A stretch of DNA of 64,000 nucleotides, from positions 5,657,501 to 5,721,500 of the forward strand of contig JABWDB010000013.1 in assembly GCA_019614645.1 (NCBI GenBank), written 5' to 3'. Below the pieces are notes generated by a model. That model was not told where the DNA came from. It worked only from the letters and a program-made list of their open reading frames with translations, and did not search any database. Position numbers and translations under genes: made by a program. Positions within the stretch are counted from its first letter, which is position 1. Each line of letters begins with the position of its first letter. This document shows positions 53,392 to 64,000 of the stretch, one piece after another. This stretch comes from Stratiolaelaps scimitus. Taxonomy: Eukaryota > Arthropoda > Arachnida > Mesostigmata > Laelapidae.

Positions 53392-53601
53392 ATGTATATG
53401 GTTCATTCAAACGATGACCCCCTGGAGTGGCTAAGCGATCTCTCCGAGGTGTTACTCTATGTTTTGATATTATTTCTACTTCAGCATTGTCGGAAGCATC
53501 GATATGGAGGTAAGTTTCTATTGTTCTAGTGGCACCTCTGAAGTTGAGCAATTTTCCCATCCCGATGAGCAATTGTCGCCAGAGTCTTAGCCGACGAATG
53601 A
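53392..53601 (+). CDS. Candidate small single-pass membrane peptide, 2 exons
   Basis: This is an unrecognised, very small gene. Exon 1 (53392-53509) starts at ATG and encodes about 39 residues. A short acidic head (NDDPLEWLSDLSE) is followed by a membrane helix of about 13-14 strongly hydrophobic residues (VLLYVLILFLL) and a basic end (HCRKHRYG). It ends at a textbook donor, GGAG/GTAAGT. Two nearby acceptors, before 53570 or 53585, continue the same frame and both end VLADE-stop at 53601, for a total of about 45-50 residues. The intron would be 60-75 nt. An AATAAA signal follows at 53761. The acidic-helix-basic order predicts one membrane pass with the basic end in the cytosol. It lies between the FASTK-family gene and the ankyrin gene. 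I know no family for it. A longer protein with further exons, or a chance frame, cannot be excluded. Confidence 0.4.
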
Positions 53602-53760
53602 AAATGACTCCATCGACATAAAAAAAAAGCAGGTGATTCCTAATCTAAACCGAGTGGAAGCTATTTCGAAAAGGTGTGCACATCTGTAGTAATGCAATGA
53701 TTGACAATTATGACTATACTACACTGACGTAGAATTAGACGACATATTATGCAGTTGGAC

Positions 53761-53766
53761 AATAAA
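53761..53766 (+). promoter_or_regulatory. Possible polyadenylation signal of the small membrane-peptide gene
   Basis: AATAAA lies 160 bases beyond the candidate stop codon at 53599-53601. It is consistent with a compact transcription unit ending near 53780. Confidence 0.35.
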
Positions 53767-53845
53767 TTATCGGTTACTTACAAGGAAGTATTATCGCGAG
53801 GCTTAGGCGGTGAGAGCAATTACGTCCGAGGTCGTCGTGGGTGCA

Positions 53846-53928
53846 AGCTCTGATGTTGATTAATACCTGACTAAAAGCTCCGATGTTGATTTAAACCTAG
53901 TTAAAAGCACCGGCGTTGATTAATAGCT
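53846..53928. repeat. 30-bp tandem repeat, about 2.7 copies
   Basis: Imperfect 30-bp units start at 53846, 53876 and 53906. Each begins AGC(T/A)C and contains G(A/G)TGTTGAT-like and CCTAGTTAAA-like blocks. No function is apparent. Confidence 0.85.
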
Positions 53929-55561
53929 CTGACGAGTGTAAGAGGTTCAAACCGAATGGCCTTCAAACTCAATGATGCGGGCTGTGGGCGTGCTGTTGAT
54001 CAGTCATCTGATTCCTGGCTGTGATGAGCATGACGACATTGCGGTACGACATTAAAGAAATAAAGATAGTAACGTATGGTCTACGCTGACTGGACCACGG
54101 CGACGTCGTGGCCGCGGCTGCCAAGTGCCCAATGATGGATTAAGGTGGGGCATATGTTCGGGCCGAGCCGCAAAGCAAAGCTCGGGAGTGGGTTAACCGA
54201 GCCCAAACTCGCACCCATGGAACAACTTCATAGCTTCAACTTTTCCTGTGCAAAAGACGAACCACAACAGAAACGTCATTCTGGCTGAAAGAGTCCGCAG
54301 TCGCTATTTCGAATTGTGTTCCGCGACACATCCTACATAGCTTGTGTGAAATGAAGATCGTTTAGTTGATTATGATTTGTGCCCTACTGGGACCTACTGA
54401 GGACAGCGATCGCACTTCAGATCCCTGTGTTAAAGGTCAGCATCCCTGCGGATGCAACTTGTAAGTGGTTTTGTTTATATATATATATATATATATATTC
54501 CCACGCCATCCAACGAACTTGCAATTTCCAGAGACAGGCCAACGAACACTCTTCTTGAGACAATGTTAGGAAGGCATATGCAGCAAAAGCAGAATGGCTC
54601 TATGTGGAAGGCTGGTGTGGTTTTAAGGTACCTTAAGTATCAGTCTGAATAGAACATCAGAGCAGACTAATTATTAATACAATACGCCATCGGTGATCGG
54701 TTCCGTCCGTCATTTAACTGCCTATCGAAACAAAATCCAACGCTATAAATACATACTTTTTTTATTTCATTATTTTTATCATATCTTCCTTTGTATTGTT
54801 AATGTCATCAACATGAATATCATTATTACACATATTAAATTAATTTAATGTGGTCCAAGAATGAATCTCGTAGTAAGAAGAATGAACTCTACAATTATCT
54901 ATAGCCCTCCCATCTTCCAGCTGGGTGTTCTCCGCTGCCTTGAGGTAGCCCGTGTGAAGCTTCCCCAACACTGCCATTCTACCCGGAGCGAGGACGCTGA
55001 CTTCGATTTGAAGCGTCTCACTTTCAGCGCACTGTGCTCTGCTCTTTCGACATTATTCGCCAGAACTCTTCAAGACACGCGAGCACTTCCTTACACCTAA
55101 GTTACGCCTAGCGAAACCACAGGCAAGGACCCCTTTTGGACCGCAACTATTGAACATATATATATTATATGTATAGATATATATATATATATATATATGC
55201 CAGTCCTCTACATATATAATTTCTCTCATCTAATTGATCTCTGTTTTGTGTTACTCTACGATTGTGTTCGTTTTGATCTCACGAAACTGGTACGATGGCA
55301 TACATGGGTAGCGTTTTGACACTACATTCATTTTAAAGTGTGTTCGGATTCTGGGTCACGTAGGGACGCCGTGTGCGATTCATGCGTAGTAATGCCAAAT
55401 CACGGTACAAACATGCTGCCCAATGTAACGCCCAGCCTGTACTGACATATTGTGAGGCGGAACATGAAGGCGAATGTTACCTTGACGTCGGAAGTTGTAG
55501 ACAACTTCGTTAATAGTAGCAGTTGTAGTAGTGTTAAAGGAACAATATTTCTTGCTTCTAT
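53929..55561. other. Intergenic stretch between convergent genes
   Basis: It contains TA runs near 54478-54500 and 55158-55199 and no recognisable gene. Reading frames such as 54861-55100 show no family resemblance or splice support. It should include the 3' UTR of the ankyrin gene, but no AATAAA-type signal on the minus strand could be assigned. Confidence 0.55.
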
Positions 55562-58500
55562 CTATCGTTCACAATCGGACAGTACGTCTGGCGCCTGGGC
55601 AATGTCGGAAACCTTCGGGACCTTAGGCGGCACAACTCCGTTGTTTCGGTCAATGTTCATGGTCTGTCCGACTCCACCGTTTGTGGAAACCTCAGTCAGA
55701 GGAGGTCTGACCGTCTCAGAAATTACGGGCAGAGTCGTCCTAGCCTTCGCAACGGTTTGTTCCCGAGACCCGAGTGCCGCTGGGGACGTGGCCTGGGGAA
55801 GCGGTGTTGCCATCGTCATGCCGGAGACCTGTTGAGGAGGGGTACCTAACGGCATCACTGGCGCAGACAACGGGGGACCCATCGGCGTCACTGACACGGT
55901 AGCTGGTACCGCTGAAGCAGACGGAGCTGCATCCTTCGGTAATGATGGCGACGAATCATCTCCAGTGACAGAGGCGGCAAGCAGGGGTGCTGCCATACCA
56001 GAAATGGCGATAGACGCAGCACTAAGAGGGGAGACTACTACAAGTGACGGCGACGCTGTGGGCATAGCAGATGTCGTCGACGTCTTCGGAGGCTCGGCCA
56101 TGAGTGCTGGTGGACCCATGGCAACAACGGGTAGCTGGCCGCTAGAAGGTGACAATGTGGCCACGCGTTGTTCTAGGTTTGCCTCTGACGCTTGCCATTG
56201 TGGTTGTACGGTGGTTGGTTGCTTAAGCTGAAAATATGGTAAAATGTCCTTTAGTAAAAACAAAATATAGAACGGTCATCAAATGACGATTGATGACTTT
56301 CGCAGCTAAGCACGCCAATATACGGAAAAACGCCGCAATACTGACAAAATTGGCATTTTGCTTTTCGTCCTGATGACTGTGTGAAACTAGACCTCAAATG
56401 GTCGAGGCAGAGAGAAAGCCAACGAGTGTCAACATTCTGTTTTGTTAGATTATCTTTTGGGACATATGTGTTCGTCTCGAAAACGACAAAAAACACTGCC
56501 AAAATATACGAATATTTTGTATATATATATATATATACGTTGACGGCAGGTGCATCTTGAATACATGCGAGCTCTTATTCTTTGTCATAATACGTCTAAC
56601 GAACCGACCCAACGAGCAAAAATACGTCCGGCAAAGCACTTAGCAAGCGGTCCCGTCCTCCGCGTTATTCAGGAAGCGATTCCAACCGACACTTTTAATT
56701 AAAGCATATATAATTATAACAGCATCGTCACTCCAATGAACTCGTTCATTCACATGCAAACACGGCACTCATACTTGAATAAAATAATTTTTTCCATTTC
56801 TGTTCCTCTGGCTATCTCTCCCTCTCTCTGGGCCACAGAGCCACTGCGGTAACGATGCTTGTCGCTCCCCGCGTCCACAACAAGCTGCTGCCGCCGCTGC
56901 TGCTGTATTTGTGTAAAAATGTTCAATCATACGCCGCGTACAGTATTTATCGTGCATAGAAAATGAGGCGGCCAAAAAAGAGACGTCAATCGAAAGCTGC
57001 AAATCCCCAAGCTCAGAGCGCTAGCGTCACGGCGTCCCCGCAGTGCTGCTGGCTGCAGGTTAGATCAATACCTTGTTGTGGCTTCTGCTGTTGCTGCAGA
57101 TTGAACTATATGATTGGCGCTCTGTACCAAGATGCAGCATAGCGCGGTAGAATTTCAAGAACCATCGCAAGTATCTGCAAAAACCTCTTGATTGATAGCT
57201 TTGCAAGCCCCAGATGCTCGCCAATGCCGCCAATGCCGCCGCTGCTGCTGTCGCTGCCTGCAAAAGGTGCCACCAATCCTGCGCGTTTGGGACTGCGGTT
57301 TCAGAGGCGGAATCGAGTCGGTTGGTGCTGGACGGCATGATCAGCTCGACAGCTTCAGAGCTCAGCAAACAAGCCTTGACTGCCATTGCTCTCAATTGTT
57401 ACCTTTGCAGAGACGGTTGGCGTCCTAACTGCCGTATCGGACGCATTGGGTGGGGCTTGTTCCATAGGCTTAGCTGCAACGCTTGCTGGATGCGTCGACA
57501 TCGGCGTTGGGGACGCGCTAGGCGTGGCTATCTTGCTAACCTCCGCCCTGAGCGTCTCGATCTTGTCTCCCGTCTCCCCATGTGAGACCGATGCGTTGAT
57601 GGCGATTTGAGCAGCAGCAGCAGCTTTGTGTTCGCCAGGCATAGCAGCGGTGGACCCGCTGGTCATTGTCGTCTGTGCAACCGTTTGACCTTCAGACTGT
57701 TTGTTGGCAGCGCTAATGCAGAGAAGATAGTCTCCAAGAAAAGAGACGGGTGTGGCTGGCCTTTTGGCGCAGACGACGATCAAAGCATCCACCAGGACGG
57801 CTTCAACTCCGCTGCCTTCGACGAAGCCGCGGTCCTCCGAGTTCAATTCTATTTACGGACATCATATGAATCAATCGATATCGGGTCATGGTCATGCGAA
57901 TAATGGTATCAGAACTATTCTGACTTTTGCGATGATAAGAAAGTACGAGCGAACGTCTGTAAGCGCCCGTCATTGGTCACCCCATTACAGAGAAGGGTAA
58001 GAATATAGACGGGTGATATATACATGATAAGAATGTTACGCCTGCTGTTAGAAATTATCTGGACACTTTGCAGACGTAGCGATGCGCAAGGATCACTGTT
58101 AGCTACAGAGTAAGGCACGCTGAAGTATTTGTTATTGCGAGGAAATTATAAAGGCAAAAATGTTCTCGCTAAGAATCGTTTGCCCGTTAAGTCTGCTGGA
58201 GAATCCGAGGGCTTTAGTCGGCTATTTCACAAATGTACATTGATATTAAAAATATGATCTAGCTAACTGTCGGGGGACAGGGTTTTCCAGTAAAGAAAAA
58301 ACATTTGCTCTCGTGAGATATGGACGGTTGCTTAGCTGGCTCTAACAGGGTTCAGAAAAATATCGGGACGCTACGAGAAGGGTCAGAGAATCTAATAATA
58401 ACATAGCCGACCAAATCAACAGTCCAGAAAGACACCCACCCGCTCTGGAAGTCTCTTATAAGAAACTTCTTATTATTATAAATACGGCATCGCCATGTTC

Positions 58501-61500
58501 GATAGCTGCGGGCGATAGTAGTGATAATGATGGACATTTCACTAATTTCAGACGAGACGTTCTCCTAGCCTTACCTCTGATCATGTTCGACACGGTCTCC
58601 CGAACCTCTTGTTTGACGTCTCCCATTGTTGGTGCTCCAGGCGTCGTGGTAGGCGGTCGTTCTAAAAATAATTCACGCACGTAAGGTTAATTACTCCCTG
58701 TCTCTCTCTCTCTCTTGTCGAGTGGGCCAGATGGAGCAGGTAGTGACGATATATTCAAAATGTTCGTATGTCACCTACAGTTATTGATGTCGGATAACTT
58801 CAAGGGAAAGGTTTTTCTTGCAATTTAATTACACTCGCAATTACTGACCTGACTGACCAGACTGAGTCATAGCCAATTACATAAACACGTAAAGCTTCTC
58901 CCCAACGTTTGTCAATTGCAAAATAGGCTTCGATACGAACTAACACACACTCGTTCCGCAACTACCTCACTTTACCTATGTGTATCTCGATGGCATGAAC
59001 TGTATACTATTTGAGTATCTATTTGCTTAGGAATCACGTAAGGGTCATGTGTAACTTGGTGGAGGAGAGCACTGCACAAAATGTTTTCTACAAAATGTAA
59101 TTCTCTTGAATCAATTCCATAGATTCCGTCTCTTGTATTACATTATTGGAATGAGGCGTAAGAGAATCCTGCACGCCCAAATGTTGGGGGGGATGGCATT
59201 GAAGAGCCGAGTCAGTCAGATCTAAAATTTCTTAACTAGACGAATATTATATCTTAATCAATTCGGTCAGACGCAAACCGTTCGATTTCGAGCGGCCGCT
59301 TGTGCTATTCCGATTTGAGTCGAGGCCGGGATCATCTGGCTCAGGCGTATGCTCGTAGTTGCGGAAGATATCCTCAATGGTCAGCACGTCCGGGTGAGTA
59401 CGGTAAAAATCTGCCGAATTTCCGTTCTACTCCGGTGACAAGTCCGATGAATGGTGGACCGAGAGTAAGCACAATCGGACGAACGCATGAAAATATAACC
59501 GAAAATTTCCCGAGGTTAGGAACTACACACCGTGCAATACACGACACGGTAGAAAATACTGTTTCTTCGGTGCAAGCTTACAGAGCTCATTACCTATCTC
59601 GTACGTTCAATAGGCAAGCATATATGGATAGTTTAATAGCTCAGAATCGGCTAAGCATCATCTTAGCCTTCAACGGCATCACAGTCAAAGCCTTACAAAC
59701 ATGTCTCTTTTTTCTAATACGTTAACGCGTACCAGGTCCATGGATACGCATATATGAACAATACATTGAATGGGTATCGCGTCGATTTCAGGTGTCCACG
59801 GCGATTGGACCCGAGCCGGCGAAGCTAAATCGTATGGCCATTCTCATTAGCAATTCTAGTCAGAATCGGTAAGGTGCAACCACTGGCCATGGAACATGCA
59901 CGCACAATTTGCGAATTATTTCGATCAGGTGTGACCTTGTGATTAGACGAGCCGACCTAATGGCTGCACCGCCATGCCTGCATATTGCTAGTTTCGCCTT
60001 TCGCCTATCGGCGTCGCAAGGATTATCTATCCATTTGTCTCGCTCTCCATACCTCTATTCAACTCCGACGGGTAAAATTGTTCGAAAGTATTTCCGTGTT
60101 GGATTTCTAAGCACATTACTTATAGTATCCTGCGTTATTTGTATATATAATATCTGTGTAGCATTTGCATGTATCGAATATCGGGCTCGTGTCGTTCGCT
60201 GTCGCAGAGACATTGGGGGCTATTTGTGTCGCGGAGGAGGTCCTCGCCTCGATGTCTAGTGGACACGGTGTCACCTCTGTTACGCATGTGTTGTTGTGAT
60301 CCCTCGATTGTGTCCGCACCTTGTCCTTAATGTTGATATCTGCTCCAGCATTCTTAAGAACCTGATAGTAGTCTACATCGATAACTGGGGCTACAGCGGC
60401 ATAATGAAGCGGGGTGCGGCCCTCATTATCTGGCCCGTCCAGTGTCTCTGGGAAGAACTCAACGATGTACCTGTAAAATGGTGAGATAATCAACGTGTAG
60501 GTACTCATTTGACGACAGAAAGAATACAACTGGAAACACTAGATTACGGTAACGGTTCCTGCTCAAAGTTAACGAAAATGCTCTGCGAAAGATTATGTAT
60601 GCGGTCCTGTCGCTTTGAATGACTCCTGGAAAAGGTCAAAAGACGAGTTTTATAATCCATTTTGCAATACCCGTGTCATAGGAGGTAAGCAAGTGTATCA
60701 AGGAACAGTCTGCTCTACGACCAGTCTCTGGTGTAACCTCCACGATCCTGATATTGGAAGTTTTAGAAAGGCCCTAGTTTGCTTTGAGCCAACAACTAAT
60801 CCAAAAGCCGAAGCTAATACAATCAACCATACTGGCTGAAGTCAGGTCTCGTTGATTATCAGCTTCATGTAGTATCACAGTAGGCTCGCTCACCAGTAAG
60901 CTTGACATGTAGGGTAGGGCCACTTAAACAACACTTAAAAAATTGAACACAATATTACGTGTACATGAATACATACAGCGGGCAACACTCATATACTTAA
61001 GTATATATCTCTTTCTTTTTCATATAATATATGCATATGTGTATGTTCGGTCGCGTAGTAAACTTACTTGAGCACATCGGGGTGGCCGTACAGAATAGAT
61101 AAATGCAGCGGACTAGCCCCGTTCACGTCTCGGCTAAGGGCAAATCTCTTCCTAGTCAACAACTCCTTCACCTCACGCACATCTCCCTTGATTACCGCCT
61201 GATGCACCTGACGGATTTTATCCTACAAGCGGGCAGGCATCAAAGATCGAATGTAAGGCCTGCGTTTAGAATGTATGTAAGTGCTCAAGGCATCGCTGCA
61301 TCCTGATTCTCTGCTAACACATTTGTTCTAGCTGAGTTAAATTATAGAAGTATATCTTCTAATCATTAGGAAACAACGAGTATCACAGCGTTTACACTGT
61401 GATTTTTTGATTACCGATCACTGGCGCCATAACTGTGTATTATATAATATAATAATTATAACAATTATAATTTATCTTATATTAATTCTTATATCTTCAA

Positions 61501-64000
61501 ATGATAAACGGAACTATTTTTCGAAATTCATTTTATAGACAGTCATAATTTTCTTCATTCCACTGCGTCAGATGGCATTAAGATTTCATATGGCTCCACT
61601 ATAAACAAATTAAATGATGCCTTGAGTTTTCTTGCTTGTATTCAAATTCGATTAAGCTTTTGACACCACTTACCATATAGGTTGGCACGAGGCTGAGGAA
61701 CTCTTGCACCTGTGGGTTACTCGAGGTCTTCCCAACGAGCCGTTCACCTTGCCCAGCAATCACTACGTGTTCCAATCGTAGTAGGTCCTCCTCCTTAATC
61801 CAATAGTCGATCAGTTCATTCAAACGATCTGAAACGTCGGACAACACCGAAAAAGTTAACACACAAGCGTTCGAAGGTCCTCGAAGACGACACCTCTGTG
61901 CGACACACGTGAAACAGAACTCTTGCCCCGGCTAGCCACAGGACGCATCGATCCGTGGATGGACGAGATAGCATAGCAACTATGGCACGAACAAACTCAA
62001 CTCGAAACAAACCGTGTACCAAGCACCACACGACCGTTTACCTTTCACTGGGCGAGTCTGGTCAATTGATCTTAATGACAGTTCGTATGACCACAGCACT
62101 ATTAACTTGTAATTGGCGATCCATCATAGCCTAGAGGTCGTTACAGTATCTGTGCGTGTCAATATGTTGCTCGCCTTGCAGAACCGACGCATCGCAAAGC
62201 GGCTTCAGACAAAACCAAGTTCGGATGGAACACCGGTCGCCGGAGTGGATGTGCTCGTGCCTCGGCGCCGACTGAATCAGGAGTATGGACCCATGTTCGG
62301 AACGGTCGGGCGGCCAGTAGACTGCGCGCTATTTCGTCGGCTCTCACTGTACGGCTGCTCCATGGATGCAAAATGGGCCACAGGGTCTCAGGGGGCCCGC
62401 GGGGTGTGGCGCCTTGCCGACCAGGACCTGGCTAGAACGCTAGCCCAGGACGGCGCAGGACAAACGTGACACCCCCGCCGACGTAGCCGAACATTAGACA
62501 GGGGATCATCGTTGTGGATTTAAACCTTCGGGAGTCGTTTACCACCCATCTCATTGTGCGTAGTTTAACGCCGGGGGATTGTATACGCTGTCCGCGCTTT
62601 CGAGGGGAAAATGCGTCAGGATGACCATGCCCCCCTGACCATGATCGGATTCGATCGAACCCACTCAATACGATACAATCGTAATCGATGACGCTATTCT
62701 GGTAAAAGTACAGCGCACCTATGTCACATGATGCTGGACGAGTACAACCGTCTACCAGTTCGGTTCGGGACACTTGACCCGGTAGGTGCTGTATGAGGGA
62801 TTCGAGAGGGGTGTCCATAAAGGTAGTGATATCGTTGTGTCGCCTGTCTCTTGCTGTGATCCGAAACAAGTGCACTTCGATTGATGTACCTGGAAAAACC
62901 GTCTACACAGCGGGAGCACTGTCCAGTGCTGTCTGACTGTTGTACTACTCAGCCCATGCTTTATTCAACCAGAAAACGGCGAATATATATATACGAATAA
63001 TATATATATATATATATATAATATATATATATATATAGAAAAAGAGACAAAGAGACAGAAATAAGTGTGAAGAGAAGACGTAGAGTGGCCACGCAACACA
63101 AGGACGGTGGAAGACAGATGATGTGCGTGATCAGATCGTATCTGGGTGACCGTGTTGCAGTTGCAACTTATTTTACGTGAGAACACACGTGAGTGAACGC
63201 TTGACATCGGTGCGTGCCGCAATGTGAACAAAAGTGCCCTTCGCTGCTGCAGCGACTCACCCATGGCAGCTTTCATCCGGGCGGCTTGCTTTCGTTTACG
63301 ACTTTTGCTTCGTGTACGACCGGAACGTCCGGAGTCACTAGTCGCTTTCGTCGCGTTCAAAACTGCATTTTCAATGAACGCCTCGCTGGCTGCGCGGTTA
63401 TCCGCTACTGAATCGCCATTTCCATTAACTTCCGGCTTTGCCTCTGCGACATGTCCGTTGAGTTCTTCACTAGACGGCTTCTCCTCGGCTGCGTCTTCGG
63501 CCTCGTCGCCTTCAGCGTTTTCTGTATTCGTCGCATCTTCTGCCCCGGCTGCATCCTCAGCTCCATTCGCTGTTCCATTTTCGGTAGCCGTTTCGCCATT
63601 TTCGCCACCTTTAGCCTCAGAGTCCCCAGGATCTTCGGCAGTCTCGTCAGTGGTTCCTGCCTCTTCTGGTGGCCCATTCTCTTCAGTTACATCTTCTTCA
63701 TTTTCTGCTGCCGTATCTTCTTTATTTTCTGCTTCCACATCTTCTTTATTTTCACCCGCCCCGTCCTCTTTATCATCAACGCCACCCGCCTCCTCTTGAT
63801 TTTCAGCTGCCTCCTCACCCTTATTTTCAACTGTCTCCTCGACGTCATTTTTAGCTTCTTCGTCGTTTTCACCGGCGGCTGCCTCAACGGCTTCCACAGC
63901 TGCCTCTTCAGTTTGCATCGTTTCCTCGGCTTCTTCCTTTACCTCAGAGTCAACATTACTTACCTCGCCATCCTCCGCCGCCTCAGCGTTGGCTGTTCCC
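55562..64000 (-). CDS. Acidic ankyrin-repeat protein with Dpy-30-like motif, 5' end outside window
   Basis: This is probably a docking or scaffold protein; its exact function is unknown. The minus-strand exons are 64000-63261 (open at the edge), 61828-61674, 61222-61068, 60470-60320, 59426-59279, 58661-58575, 57848-57403, 57344-57072 and 56227-55562. All junctions are GT-AG with continuous phase, giving 939 visible residues. Order: a Glu/Ala/Asn-rich acidic region (1-220), a basic patch SGRSGRTRSKSRKRKQAARM (about 223-242) and a helical linker. Ankyrin repeats follow (about 300-430; SPLHLSILYGHPDVLK, RTPLHYAAVAP, AGADINIKDKNGN). A Dpy-30-like motif lies at about 490-523 (GVEAVLVDALI, RPATPVSFLGDYLL). 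The C-terminus is long and Pro/Ser/Thr/Ala-rich, with an Ala/Leu-rich helix near 658-680. Dpy-30 motifs form dimers that dock amphipathic helices. Weakest points are the 58-nt intron 57402-57345 and the donors at 59279 and 57072. I recall similar arthropod ankyrin proteins but cannot name one with certainty. Confidence 0.82.
62995..63037. repeat. (TA)n microsatellite in intron 1 (visible part) of the ankyrin gene
   Basis: Nearly pure TA, interrupted once, lies in the large intron between the acidic exon and the next exon. The rest of that intron (61829-63260) holds GC-richer sequence with open frames on both strands that resemble nothing known. Confidence 0.9.

Noticed and set aside
62113..62875. 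118- and 147-codon open frames on opposite strands in the first visible intron of the ankyrin gene
   Set aside because: No family resemblance and no splice support. The acidic exon and the next exon join perfectly in phase across this intron.
1..64000. CRISPR arrays, bacterial operons, riboswitches, integrated viruses or full-length transposons
   Set aside because: No regularly spaced direct repeats with unique spacers, no ribosome-binding-site-led gene strings, and no reverse transcriptase, transposase, capsid or integrase motifs were seen in any frame.

Overview
This is eukaryotic nuclear DNA from an animal, most likely an arthropod; a mite or tick is a guess, not a demonstration. The evidence is GT-AG introns with phase-consistent exons, animal gene families (protein-tyrosine sulfotransferase, RABL3, a FASTK/RAP-domain mitochondrial protein, an ankyrin plus Dpy-30-type protein), abundant (TA)n, (GA)n and CAN/CNG simple repeats, and tRNA-derived SINE-like copies. 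No operons, bacterial genes, viral genes or CRISPR arrays were seen. All gene models come from reading splice sites and reading frames by eye. Layout: 0.9-4.75 kb holds a complete eight-exon TPST gene on the minus strand. About 35 kb (4.75-40.5 kb) follows with no recognisable protein-coding gene. It contains SINE-like copies, microsatellites, a perfect hairpin, perfect palindromes, and three GC-rich islands full of CAA/CAG/GTT/GCC runs (about 20.3-21.2, 29.4-31.0 and 34.7-39.0 kb). These islands could hold promoters or untranslated exons of a gene whose coding part lies elsewhere. From 40.75 to 43.38 kb lies a complete five-exon RABL3 on the minus strand. Head-to-head with it, 45.86-52.69 kb carries a FASTK-family gene with a C-terminal RAP domain on the plus strand; most exons are firm and the middle is partly unresolved. 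Right behind it is a tiny two-exon candidate gene (53.39-53.60 kb, poly(A) signal at 53.76 kb) for a roughly 45-50-residue single-pass membrane peptide. From 55.56 kb to the right edge runs a nine-exon minus-strand gene, open at its 5' end. It encodes a Glu-rich acidic region, a basic Arg/Ser/Lys stretch, ankyrin repeats, a Dpy-30-like motif and a long Pro/Ser/Thr/Ala-rich tail. The genes look like unrelated housekeeping or tissue genes that are neighbours by chance: Golgi tyrosine sulfation, a Rab-like GTPase, mitochondrial RNA handling and a docking/scaffold protein. The most interesting items are the small membrane-peptide gene, the ankyrin plus Dpy-30 architecture, a dispersed repeat pair whose main indels are multiples of three, and the new-looking SINE family.
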